DNA of 36,094 bases from Dehalococcoidia bacterium (GTDB lineage Bacteria > Chloroflexota > Dehalococcoidia > UBA2979). The number at the start of each line of letters is the position of its first letter. Within the stretch, counting starts at the first letter, position 1. The DNA lies in NCBI GenBank assembly GCA_020845735.1, contig JADLFF010000037.1:66615-102708 (forward strand), read 5' to 3'. Position numbers and translations under genes: made by a program. The notes beneath the pieces are model-generated. The model worked only from the letters and a program-made list of their open reading frames with translations, had not been told where the DNA came from and made no database searches. Positions 21,711-30,833 of this stretch are shown one piece after another.

Positions 21711-22921
21711 GTCCTGAGCGCCGCATGGCGCCGGTCGAGGAGCAGCTCGAGGCGCTGCTCCGGGGGACCGACTTCGGTGACGCGGCCACGGAGCGCACGA
21801 TGCGCAACGAGCTCCGTGAACGCCTCGAGGAGGACCGCCCGCTGCGGGTGTACTGCGGGTACGACCCGACCTCGGTGGATCTGACGCTGGGGCACACGCT
21901 GAGCATGCGGAAGCTGCGGCAGTTCCAGGAGTTCGGGCACCAGGTCACGTTTCTCATCGGCAACTTCACCGGGCTCATCGGCGACCCGACGGACAAGAAC
22001 AAGACGCGGCCGATGCTCACGGCCGCGCAGCTCGCGGAGAACGCGCGCACGTACGCGGAGCAGGCGTTCCGCATCCTCGATGGCGAGCGCACGACCGTGC
22101 GGTACAACGCCGACTGGCTCGGGAAGCTCACGTTTGGCGAAGTGATCCAGATCGCCTCGAACTACACCGTCGCGCAGTTCCTCGAGCGGGAGAGCTTTGC
22201 GAAGCGGTACGCCGCGCACGAGCCGATCCACCTGAGCGAGTTCCTCTACGCGATCATGCAGGCGCGGGACGCGGTGGAGCTCGAAACCGACGTGCAGGTC
22301 GGCGGGCGCGACCAGCTGTTTAACCTCATGGCCGGCCGGCCGCTGCAGCGGGAGTACGGGCAGAAGCCGCAGGTGATCATCACACTGCCGCTGCTCGTCG
22401 GCACCGACGGCCACGAGAAGATGTCGAAGTCCCTCGGCAACTACATTGCGATGACGGACACGGCGCGCGACATATTCGGCAAGGTGATGTCCTTGCCGGA
22501 CGAGACGATGCGCGACTACTACGTGCTGCTCACCTCGATGCCCCTGGGTGAGGTGGACGGGCTGCTGGCGGGCCCGCCGATGGAGGCGAAGAAGCGGCTT
22601 GCGCGTGAGATCGCGGCGACCCTCCACGGGGCGGAGGCTGCGCTCGAGGCGCAGGCCTACTTCGAGTCGACGATCCAGCGTCGGGAGACGCCTGCCGAGA
22701 TGCAGACGTACGCCCTCGGAGGGGAGCCCGAGGCAGGGCGCCTCGACCGGGTGCTGCGCGACGCGGGCCTCGCCAAGAGTGCCGCCGAGGCGCGCCGACT
22801 CGTCGAGCAGGGGGGCGTGCTCGTGAATGGCGAGCGGGCGACGGACTTCGCGCGCCAGCTCACGCCGGGCGACGAGCTGAAGGTGGGTCGCCATCGATTC
22901 CTGCGCGTGGTGGCGGGCTGA
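21707..22921 (+). CDS. tyrS: Tyrosyl-tRNA synthetase
   Basis: This class I synthetase charges tRNA-Tyr. The 404 residues include the HIGH-type motif in DLTLGHTLS (Gly62-His63), the tyrosine pocket region (NYTVAQFLERESF, LSEFLYAIMQARDAVEL, DVQVGGRDQLFN), the KMSKS loop exactly as KMSKS (238-242), and a C-terminal S4 RNA-binding domain (about 345-400, GRLDRVLRDAGLAKSAAEARRLV). The KMSKS form marks the TyrZ-like bacterial subgroup rather than the KFGKT form. No T-box leader is possible here because the gene is internal to the ribF operon with a 4-bp overlap. Confidence 0.95.
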   Translation: MSPERRMAPVEEQLEALLRGTDFGDAATERTMRNELRERLEEDRPLRVYCGYDPTSVDLTLGHTLSMRKLRQFQEFGHQVTFLIGNFTGLIGDPTDKNKTRPMLTAAQLAENARTYAEQAFRILDGERTTVRYNADWLGKLTFGEVIQIASNYTVAQFLERESFAKRYAAHEPIHLSEFLYAIMQARDAVELETDVQVGGRDQLFNLMAGRPLQREYGQKPQVIITLPLLVGTDGHEKMSKSLGNYIAMTDTARDIFGKVMSLPDETMRDYYVLLTSMPLGEVDGLLAGPPMEAKKRLAREIAATLHGAEAALEAQAYFESTIQRRETPAEMQTYALGGEPEAGRLDRVLRDAGLAKSAAEARRLVEQGGVLVNGERATDFARQLTPGDELKVGRHRFLRVVAG

Positions 22922-22922
22922 G

Positions 22923-23381
22923 ATGCTCGACAGCAGCGAGGACCTGGAGCTGGACGCGATCGCGACCAACATCGCAGAGGCCGATGTGGTGGCGCTCTAC
23001 TTCCCGATGATGCGCAAGACGCTGCTCCTCGATGCGCGCACGAGCGCCGAGGACGGGCCGATGGTGTGTGTGGTGGAGATGGTGAACAGCACGCAGGAGC
23101 GGGTGCGCTCGCTGCGACGGATGCGCCCGCGCTTCTCGCGACCCGACTCGATCACGATGATTCCGTGGCTGCGCCGGATCGACACGCTGTGCGCGACGGG
23201 AGTGTGGGGCCACGTCGAGCGGCGGCTGCTGTCGACGGGCGGCGCGCCGGCCATCGATGCGGGGCGCGCGTGCCTCGATGAGTTGCGCGCCTTCGAGTTG
23301 CGGGAGTTTCGGCGAGCGGTGACGGGCGAGCGTTACCAGACGCTGTGGGGGCGTCCGGGTATCGGCGACCGTCGGAGCTGA
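22923..23381 (+). CDS. Conserved-looking hypothetical protein after tyrS
   Basis: This 152-residue protein has no domain I recognise. It is soluble, mixed alpha/beta in appearance, with an early acidic stretch (SSEDLELDAIATNIAEADVV), a central beta-like part (GPMVCVVEMVNSTQERVRSLRRMRP) and an Arg-rich C-terminal half with two Trp residues in likely helices. It starts 1 bp after the tyrS stop and keeps the high-GC third-position pattern of its neighbours, so it is very probably a real gene of the ribF-tyrS operon. The central Val-Glu-x-Val-Asn-Ser segment followed by basic helices could suit nucleic acid binding, but this is a guess. Confidence 0.7.
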   Translation: MLDSSEDLELDAIATNIAEADVVALYFPMMRKTLLLDARTSAEDGPMVCVVEMVNSTQERVRSLRRMRPRFSRPDSITMIPWLRRIDTLCATGVWGHVERRLLSTGGAPAIDAGRACLDELRAFELREFRRAVTGERYQTLWGRPGIGDRRS

Positions 23382-23498
23382 GGACGGGCTTCCCTCGCGA
23401 GGGGCGTTCCGGCGCGGGGTTTGCGCCCTGCTCGAGCGGCCGTGCTGGCTCGGATGCCCGCCGGCGGCCTCGTTTCTTACTTGCCTCGGATGGCGGGT

Positions 23499-23830
23499 GG
23501 TTCGACAGGCTCACCACGAATGGGGGAGGGCGTACCTCGGAACGGATGGGGCGCACCTCGGAGCGGACGCGGGTGCCCAAAGGGGTGACGGTGCACCTCG
23601 GATGCCCTTGGGGCCTCGATTCGTGCTTGCTCGGATCGAGGGGGTGGTTCGCCAGGCTCACCACGAACGGATGAACGCGTATCTCGGAACCGGGGAGGGG
23701 CGGCTCGATTCGTGCTGCCTCGGATGGCGGGTGGTTCGACAGGCTCACCACGAACGGGGGATGGAGCGCCTCGGAGCGGACGTGGCACCACGAACGGGTG
23801 AGGGCGCGCCTCTGAACGGACGGGGGTGGC
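23499..23830 (+). repeat. Dispersed cluster of REP-like repeats
   Basis: The 492-bp gap between the tyrS operon and the YyaL gene holds three full copies of GGTTCG(A/C)CAGGCTCACCACGAA(C/T)GG (23499-23523, 23646-23670, 23733-23757) and a truncated CACCACGAACGG (23786-23797). Between them lie CTCGGA-CGGACG motifs and a CCTCGATTCGTGCTTG segment that also occurs in the 95-bp array at 12281. No gene is credible in the gap; the bases from 23382 to 23498 show nothing clear. Confidence 0.75.
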
Positions 23831-23873
23831 GCGAGGGGGTGACGGCGTGCGTCGGAGCGGACGCGGGCGTTCC

Positions 23874-25967
<2,094 letters not shown>

Positions 25968-26043
25968 CGAGGTGGCCTGCTCTCGTCGTGGGCTGCTGTC
26001 CAGCCCGCTACCAGGTACCGGGAACGTTGATCGAGGCTAGCAG

Positions 26044-26489
26044 TCAGCGCGATGCGCGCGCCTCGCGGCGCCAGCGCTCATGGCGAGCGGGTGACCAGGA
26101 CTCGCGGCTGGCGTGCCGCCTCACCCAGCCCTCGCTGTCCTCGCGGGAGAGATCGTTCAAGGCGACGGCGAGCGCGAACGCGACCATCTCGTCGTTCGAG
26201 GCGTGGAGCTCGAAGCCGTTGCGGAGCAGGAACCACTCCATCGCGGTGACCGCCATTCGCTGTTGCCATCGATGAACGCGTGATTCTTGTTCAGGCTGTA
26301 GTGCAGCGCCGCGGCTTTCGCCTGCGCCGTCCGGTACTGCGGCCATCGCGGCTGAGCGAGGGCGGACTCGAGGAGCGATGCGCCTCGAGCGCCCGCGACG
26401 CGAAATGCCGTCCCATCGGGAAAGAGGTCCGCGAGCGCCGAGGCGATGTCATCGATGTCGGAACGTGCGAGGTAGCGGAGCCGGCTCAG
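26044..26489 (-). pseudogene. doc: Doc-like (Fic-fold) toxin, frameshifted
   Basis: On the minus strand one frame reads LSRLRYLARSDIDDIASALADLF to LHYSLNKNHAFIDGN, and a second frame continues RMAVTAMEWFLLRNGFELHASNDE to the stop at 26044. Together they form a Doc toxin, a Fic-fold kinase that phosphorylates elongation factor Tu, of about 147 residues. The join falls inside the catalytic motif HxFx-D-GN-(K)-R, where one base is missing near 26261 (AACAGCGAATG where AACAAGCGAATG would restore Lys-Arg). The expected start, overlapping the antitoxin stop, reads CTGAGC rather than ATGAGC. The gene is therefore inactive or hit by a sequence error. The antitoxin is directly upstream. Confidence 0.75.
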
Positions 26490-26671
26490 TTCTTCTCCAG
26501 CTCGATGAGCGCGCCAGCGCGACCGCGGACGAGGCGCCGGAGATCGGCGGCAACGGCCCGCGGAGGGCGCGTGCCCTCGAGCGCCTCCGCCGAGCGGGCA
26601 CGGTAGGACGCCTGGTCCTCGCGGAGCGCGGGCCGAGGCGTGCGCTGGTTCGTCCTCGTCACGTTCGTCAT
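26486..26671 (-). CDS. Putative antitoxin of a Doc-type toxin-antitoxin pair
   Basis: This 61-residue ORF ends directly at the Doc start (stop TGA 26488-26486 overlaps the Doc CTG) and is the expected partner by position and size. It is basic and Arg-rich, ending with a helix-like stretch RAVAADLRRLVRGRAGALIELEKN that would suit toxin binding. I do not recognise a Phd/YefM fold with certainty. ATG 26671 is preceded by GATAAT (26683-26678 on the minus strand) with exactly 6 nt between, which suggests a leaderless transcript; an in-frame start at 26707 would add twelve residues. Confidence 0.5.
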   Translation of the reverse strand: MTNVTRTNQRTPRPALREDQASYRARSAEALEGTRPPRAVAADLRRLVRGRAGALIELEKN

Positions 26672-26703
26672 GTCGTGATTATCGCACGGACGTTCGAGCG
26701 TGG

Positions 26704-26722
26704 CCACCCCTCGAGGGGGTGG
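26704..26722 (-). terminator. Hairpin after sucD
   Basis: CCACCCC, TCGAG, GGGGTGG (26704-26722) is a perfect 7-bp stem directly after the sucD stop. No T-run follows on the minus strand, so termination may be weak. Confidence 0.45.
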
Positions 26723-26725
26723 GGG

Positions 26726-27607
26726 CTAGAGCAGGCCGCGCTCCTTGAGCAGCGTCTGCATCGTGGAGCCGATGTCGGAGGGGGACTGGGCGATGGCCGC
26801 GCCCGCCTGAAGGAGGGCCAGCTTCTTCGCCTCGGCGGTGCCCGCCTTGCCTGCGATGATCGCGCCGGCGTGGCCCATGCGACGCCCGGGAGGTGCCGTG
26901 GCTCCCGCGATGAAGGCCGCGACCGGCTTCTTCATCTGCGTGAGGTACTCGGCGGCCTCCTGTTCGGCGGTGCCGCCGATCTCACCGATCAGGACCACGG
27001 CTGCCGTGTCCGGGTCGTTCTCGAAGAGCTCGAGCGCCTCGCGCTGGCTGGTGCCGATGATCGGGTCGCCGCCGACGCCGACGCTGCCCGACTGGCCGAT
27101 GCCGAGGCGAGTGAGCTGGTCCACCGCCTCGTAAACGAGCGTGCCGGACCTCGAGATCACGCCGACGCTGCCCGGCATGTAGACGTCGACGGGCATGATG
27201 CCGGCGCGGGAGCGGGCCATCGGGTTGATGACACCGGGGCAGTTGGGGCCGATGAGGCGGGTCGAGGAGCCGCGGAGGTAGCGCTTGACGGCGACCATGT
27301 CGCGGACCGGGATGCCCTCGGTGATGCAGATGGCGACGGGGATGCCGGAGTCGGCGGCCTCGAGGATGGCGTCTGCGGCGCCGGGCGCGGGGACGAAGAT
27401 GAGCGAGGCGTTGGCGCCGGTCGCCTCGACGGCCTGGCGCACCGTGTTGAAGACCGGGACTCCCTCGATCTCCTGGCCGCCGCGGCCCGGGGTCACGCCT
27501 GCGACGACGGTCGTGCCGTAGTCGAGGGAGTTGCGCGCCTCGCGCGCACCGGCGGCGCCCATGCCCTGGATGAGGAGTCGTGTGTCTTCGTTGAGTAGAA
27601 CGCCCAT
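26726..27607 (-). CDS. sucD: Succinyl-CoA synthetase alpha subunit
   Basis: SucD binds CoA and carries the phosphohistidine of succinyl-CoA synthetase (succinate + CoA + NTP to succinyl-CoA). The 293-residue protein has the N-terminal CoA-binding Rossmann domain ([14 protein letters not shown], where the usual TG of the loop is MG), [29 protein letters not shown], the [14 protein letters not shown] motif, and the active-site His in MGHAGAI (about 246). ATG 27607 has GGGAG upstream on the minus strand. It follows sucC; the 145-bp gap between the two holds an unusual tandem repeat. The altered loop is a small departure from the common sequence but the catalytic His is intact. Confidence 0.95.
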   Translation of the reverse strand: MGVLLNEDTRLLIQGMGAAGAREARNSLDYGTTVVAGVTPGRGGQEIEGVPVFNTVRQAVEATGANASLIFVPAPGAADAILEAADSGIPVAICITEGIPVRDMVAVKRYLRGSSTRLIGPNCPGVINPMARSRAGIMPVDVYMPGSVGVISRSGTLVYEAVDQLTRLGIGQSGSVGVGGDPIIGTSQREALELFENDPDTAAVVLIGEIGGTAEQEAAEYLTQMKKPVAAFIAGATAPPGRRMGHAGAIIAGKAGTAEAKKLALLQAGAAIAQSPSDIGSTMQTLLKERGLL

Positions 27608-27651
27608 CGATGTCTCCCTGTGCGAGGCGGTCGGGTACTTGCCTGGGTCTT

Positions 27652-27765
27652 GGCCGCTAGCCGGCGGCCACCTGTCTCCGTGCGGCCGCTACCCCGCGGC
27701 CGCCTGTCTCCGTTCGGCCGCTAGCCGGCGGCCACCTGTCTCCGTTCGGCCGCTACCCCGCGGCC
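27652..27765. repeat. Tandem repeat, exact 32-bp period, between sucC and sucD
   Basis: GGCCGCTA begins at 27652, 27684, 27716 and 27748. Units 1 and 3 read GGCCGCTAGCCGGCGGCC-, units 2 and 4 GGCCGCTACCCCGCGGCC-, so the higher-order unit is 64 bp (A-B-A-B). Each contains a GGCCGC/GCGGCC hairpin with a 6-nt loop, and the first three continue -CCTGTCTCCGT. On the minus strand each unit carries a TAG codon after GGC or GGG, and the sucC stop is the TAG of unit 4. The first three spacers give GGAGACAGG on the minus strand, close to the GGGAGACA ribosome site of sucD. Confidence 0.85.
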
Positions 27766-28913
27766 TTCACTGCCATGCGGGCGGCCTCGGCGAAGCCGTC
27801 GGCGCGGAGCAGCTCGATGCCGGAGTCGTCGAGGACCTTCATGCCTGCCTCGACGTTGGTGCCGGCGAGGCGGACGACCGTCGGCTGGGGGATGTAGCCC
27901 TCGCGCTTGGCGATGACGACGCCCTCCGCGATGATGTCGGTCCGCGCGAGGCCGCCGAAGATGTTGACGAGGACAGCGCTCACGTCCGGGTCGGCGCCGA
28001 TGATCCTCAGGGCCGCGACGACCGCGTCCGGGTTGTTCTGGGTGCCGATATCGAGGAAGTTGGCGGGCGAGCCGCCCTCGAACATGATGGCGTCCATCGT
28101 GGCCATGGCGAGTCCGGCGCCGTTGACGAGGCAGCCGATGTTGCCATCGAGCTTGACGTAGTTCTCGATGCCGTGGTCCTGCGCCTCGACTTCGCGGGCG
28201 TCCTCCTGGGAGCGGTCGCGGGCGTCGAAGCTGGCGCGTTGACGGTAGTCGGCGTTGTCGTCGATCGAGAACTTGGCGTCGGCGGCGAGGACGCGACCGT
28301 CCGTCGTGACGACGAGCGGGTTGATCTCGGCGAGGGAGGCGTCGTTCTCCTCGAAGGCCCGCACGAGGGCGGACATGAGCGCCGTGGCGGGGCGGAGCAG
28401 GTCGCCCTCGAGGCCCGTGGCGAAGGCGAGGGCGCGGGCCTGGTAGCCCTGGAAGCCGACGGTGGGGTCGACGCGCTGCTGGAAGATCTGGTCGGGCGTG
28501 GTGGCGGCGACCTCCTCGATGTCCATGCCGCCCGCCGCCGAGGCGATGACGACGGGCATGCCGGCCGAGTTGTCGATGATCACGCTGAGGTAGAGCTCGC
28601 GGGCGATCTCGATCTGCTCCTCGACGAGGACCGAGTGCACCGGGAGGCCCTGGGGGCCCGTCTGGTGGGTCACGAGCTGCATGCCAATGATCGCGGCGGC
28701 GGCGGCGCGGGCCTCGGCGGGGCTGGCGGCGAGCTTGACGCCCCCGCCCTTGCCTCGGCCGCCGGTGTGTGCCTGGGCCTTGACGACGACGGGCTTTTCG
28801 AGCTCGCTGGCGACGGCCGCGGCCTCCTCGGCGGTGCTGGCGACGCGCCCGCGGGGGACGGGGACCCCGTACTTCGCGAGGAGTGCCTTGGCCTGGTACT
28901 CATGCAGCTTCAT
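27753..28913 (-). CDS. sucC: Succinyl-CoA synthetase beta subunit
   Basis: SucC supplies the ATP-grasp nucleotide site and the succinate site of succinyl-CoA synthetase, a TCA-cycle step that makes NTP. The 386-residue protein starts MKLHEYQAKALLAKYGVPVP and shows VVKAQAHTGGRGKGGGVKL, the metal-binding LAEINPLVVT segment, CLVNGAGLAMATMD, NFLDIG and VLVNIFGG. Length is normal for the family. Its 3' end lies inside the 32-bp tandem repeat that separates it from sucD. It is divergent from the phosphodiesterase gene at 29121. Confidence 0.95.
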   Translation of the reverse strand: MKLHEYQAKALLAKYGVPVPRGRVASTAEEAAAVASELEKPVVVKAQAHTGGRGKGGGVKLAASPAEARAAAAAIIGMQLVTHQTGPQGLPVHSVLVEEQIEIARELYLSVIIDNSAGMPVVIASAAGGMDIEEVAATTPDQIFQQRVDPTVGFQGYQARALAFATGLEGDLLRPATALMSALVRAFEENDASLAEINPLVVTTDGRVLAADAKFSIDDNADYRQRASFDARDRSQEDAREVEAQDHGIENYVKLDGNIGCLVNGAGLAMATMDAIMFEGGSPANFLDIGTQNNPDAVVAALRIIGADPDVSAVLVNIFGGLARTDIIAEGVVIAKREGYIPQPTVVRLAGTNVEAGMKVLDDSGIELLRADGFAEAARMAVKAAG

Positions 28914-29120
28914 GTGTGACGCCTCGATGTGCGCGGTAGGGCTGGGTGCGAGGGGTACTCGGGTGCAGCCCTCGGAGGGCGGCCCGCGCGATGGTAGGGG
29001 GGCGTGGGGATGGGCTCAAGGAGAGGACGTAACGAGGACGGGGAGGGTCGGCGCGTGGATACCACGACCGTACTGCGCCGCCTCGGCGAGGCCTTGGCCC
29101 GAGGGTCGGGAGCGGCGATG

Positions 29121-29636
29121 ATGCCGCGCATGGCGAAGACGCGGATCCTGGTGGTGGGGGACACGCACGCGTACCAGTGGGAGGACGTGCACCCGGGGAT
29201 CCGCGCGGCGGTGGCCGAGGCGGACATCGCGGTGCACTGTGGCGACATCGTGCGGTTCGAGGTGGTGGACGGGTTCAAGGCGACGGCGAAGCGCGCGATC
29301 GTGGTGCATGGCAACTCGGACCCCGTGGAGTTGCGGCAGGGGCTGCCGTACCGGGAACGCTTCGAGGTGGACGGCGTGCGCATCGGCGTGACGCACCCCT
29401 CGTGGGCGGGCCCCGAGTTTCCCTCGGAGGTGCTGCGGGAGGACTTCCCCGAGGGCGTGGACGTGATCCTGTACGGCCACACGCACTACCCGATCCACGA
29501 GACGATCGACGGCGTGCTCTACCTCAACGGAGGGCAGGGGTACGCGAGCTTCCTGGTGCCGTGCAACGTGGCGTGGCTCACGATCGAGGACGGCGTGTGC
29601 AGCGCCGAGATCGTGGAGATCGAGCCGGCTCGGTAG
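29121..29636 (+). CDS. Metallophosphoesterase, YfcE/MJ0936 type
   Basis: This 171-residue enzyme belongs to the small calcineurin-like phosphodiesterases. Metal-binding motifs are complete: GDTHA near the N-terminus, VHCGDIV, VHGNSD, and ILYGHTHYP. Relatives cleave artificial phosphodiesters and the true substrate is usually not known. ATG 29121 has GGGAGC 8 nt upstream; ATG 29130 (MAKTRILVVGDTH) is also reasonable, and any longer N-terminus is low-complexity. A clear terminator follows 30 bp after the stop, so it is a single-gene unit. Confidence 0.88.
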   Translation: MPRMAKTRILVVGDTHAYQWEDVHPGIRAAVAEADIAVHCGDIVRFEVVDGFKATAKRAIVVHGNSDPVELRQGLPYRERFEVDGVRIGVTHPSWAGPEFPSEVLREDFPEGVDVILYGHTHYPIHETIDGVLYLNGGQGYASFLVPCNVAWLTIEDGVCSAEIVEIEPAR

Positions 29637-29665
29637 GGCGGTACGGCCCGACAGTGGATGAACGA

Positions 29666-29688
29666 CGGGGCCCGCGAGGGCCCCGTTT
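29666..29688 (+). terminator. Intrinsic terminator of the phosphodiesterase gene
   Basis: CGGGGCCC, GCGA, GGGCCCCG (29666-29685) is a perfect 8-bp stem with a GNRA-type tetraloop, followed by TTTCGTG. It is the best intrinsic terminator in the window. Confidence 0.75.
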
Positions 29689-29760
29689 CGTGTGCTGCTC
29701 GTGTGCCGGACGTGCGTGCCTCGCGCGGCTGGCGAGGCTTGGCCGCCGGCGGTGAGGCTG

Positions 29761-30768
29761 TCAGGCCGCCTCGCGGAGGATGTCGCGGGCCTTGACGGGC
29801 TGGACCGGCCTCGAGTTGCCGCCCTTGAAGAGCTCGAGGAAGGCCGAGACCTGCGACTGCGAGACCGTGGTGGGCGACTGCATGACGTGCCAGCGCACGC
29901 CCTCGGTGCAGGGGGGCGTGGTGAGGGAGCCCGCGTAGCGGAACATCTGGCGGTCGCGGGGGAGGACGCTGAGGAGGTCGAAGCTCGGGACCGAGCGCTG
30001 GTCGCCCTCGGCGGTGGGGAGGGCCGTCCAGATCGGAGCGAGCGCGCCGTTCTCGAGGCCCAGGGCGTGCAGCACGCCGATGACGGCGAGATCGCCCTTT
30101 TCGTTCTTGTGGACGAAGTGCGTCTCCATCGCGACCTGCTTGCCCTCGATGGTGTGCTCCGAGGGGGCGTGGAAGTGGAACTGCAGGAGGTCGTACGGCG
30201 TGCCGTCGATCTCGATCCTGCTGCCCTTGTCGAGGTTGGCCTGGACCGTGTGGCCGTTGTTGACGACCGTGAGCGGCGTGTTGGGGTCCCACTTGAAGAC
30301 CGTGCGGCCGCCGGAGACTGACTGCGTGAACGAGATGTCGATCGGTGACTGGGTGGAGCCGGTGCCGCAGACCGCGTTCTCGGGGGCGAGCGACGCCCAC
30401 TCGGAAGGGCCGCCGGCGCCCTCGTAGCTCCAGTGGGCAACATCGCCATGGCCACCCGAGGTGGCGGCGGTGGTGGTCGTGCCGTGCGCATCGGCGGCCG
30501 CGGTCGTGCCGTGGGTGTCGGCGGCGGCCGAGGTGGAGCCGTGCGCGTCGGTGGCGGCCGTGCTGCCCCCGCGCAGCCTGCGCACCTCGAGCTGGAGCGA
30601 CTTGAGGTCGTCCTCGAGGGCCGTGACCTCCTCCTTTGTGGCTGCCGAGCCGCCGCAGGCCGCGGCGATCAGCGCCACCGTGCCCGCGAGCGACCAGCGT
30701 GCGGCACGCTGGCCGAAGGCTCGCCGACCGAGCCGTGTCGTGAACAGGTCGGGTGTGGGGGTGGTCAT
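29761..30768 (-). CDS. Alpha-class carbonic anhydrase, exported lipoprotein
   Basis: The enzyme interconverts CO2 and bicarbonate outside the membrane. The 335-residue protein starts with a twin-Arg leader (GRRAFGQRA) and a lipobox ending at Cys38 (LIAAAC), so it is probably a Tat-exported lipoprotein. A short coiled coil (45-66) and an Ala/Thr linker with DAHG, DTHG, DAHG and GGHG repeats (74-108) precede the alpha-CA domain: QSPIDI, the zinc ligands His198 and His200 in FHFHAPSEH and His217 in METHFVH, the shuttle-position His in NNGHTV, and GSLTTPPCTEGVRWHV. Cys134 and Cys287 probably form a disulfide. ATG 30768 has GGGAG 5 nt upstream. It follows the chemoreceptor gene but has a hairpin between, so it is likely expressed separately. 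Confidence 0.93.
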   Translation of the reverse strand: MTTPTPDLFTTRLGRRAFGQRAARWSLAGTVALIAAACGGSAATKEEVTALEDDLKSLQLEVRRLRGGSTAATDAHGSTSAAADTHGTTAAADAHGTTTTAATSGGHGDVAHWSYEGAGGPSEWASLAPENAVCGTGSTQSPIDISFTQSVSGGRTVFKWDPNTPLTVVNNGHTVQANLDKGSRIEIDGTPYDLLQFHFHAPSEHTIEGKQVAMETHFVHKNEKGDLAVIGVLHALGLENGALAPIWTALPTAEGDQRSVPSFDLLSVLPRDRQMFRYAGSLTTPPCTEGVRWHVMQSPTTVSQSQVSAFLELFKGGNSRPVQPVKARDILREAA

Positions 30769-30787
30769 CCGGACTCCCATTCGACAA

Positions 30788-30810
30788 CCAGCCGGGCACT
30801 GCCCGGCTGG
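30788..30810 (-). terminator. Hairpin between the chemoreceptor and carbonic anhydrase genes
   Basis: CCAGCCGGGC, ACT, GCCCGGCTGG (30788-30810) is a perfect 10-bp stem located 24 bp after the chemoreceptor stop and 20 bp before the carbonic anhydrase start. The minus-strand sequence after it (TTGTCG) has only a weak T-run. Confidence 0.6.
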
Positions 30811-30833
30811 CGGTTCATCGTTGCGGTGTGCCG

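Noticed and set aside
26378..27598. A 406-residue + strand frame opposite the antitoxin and sucD
   Set aside because: sucD is certain on the minus strand; the + frame is its shadow.
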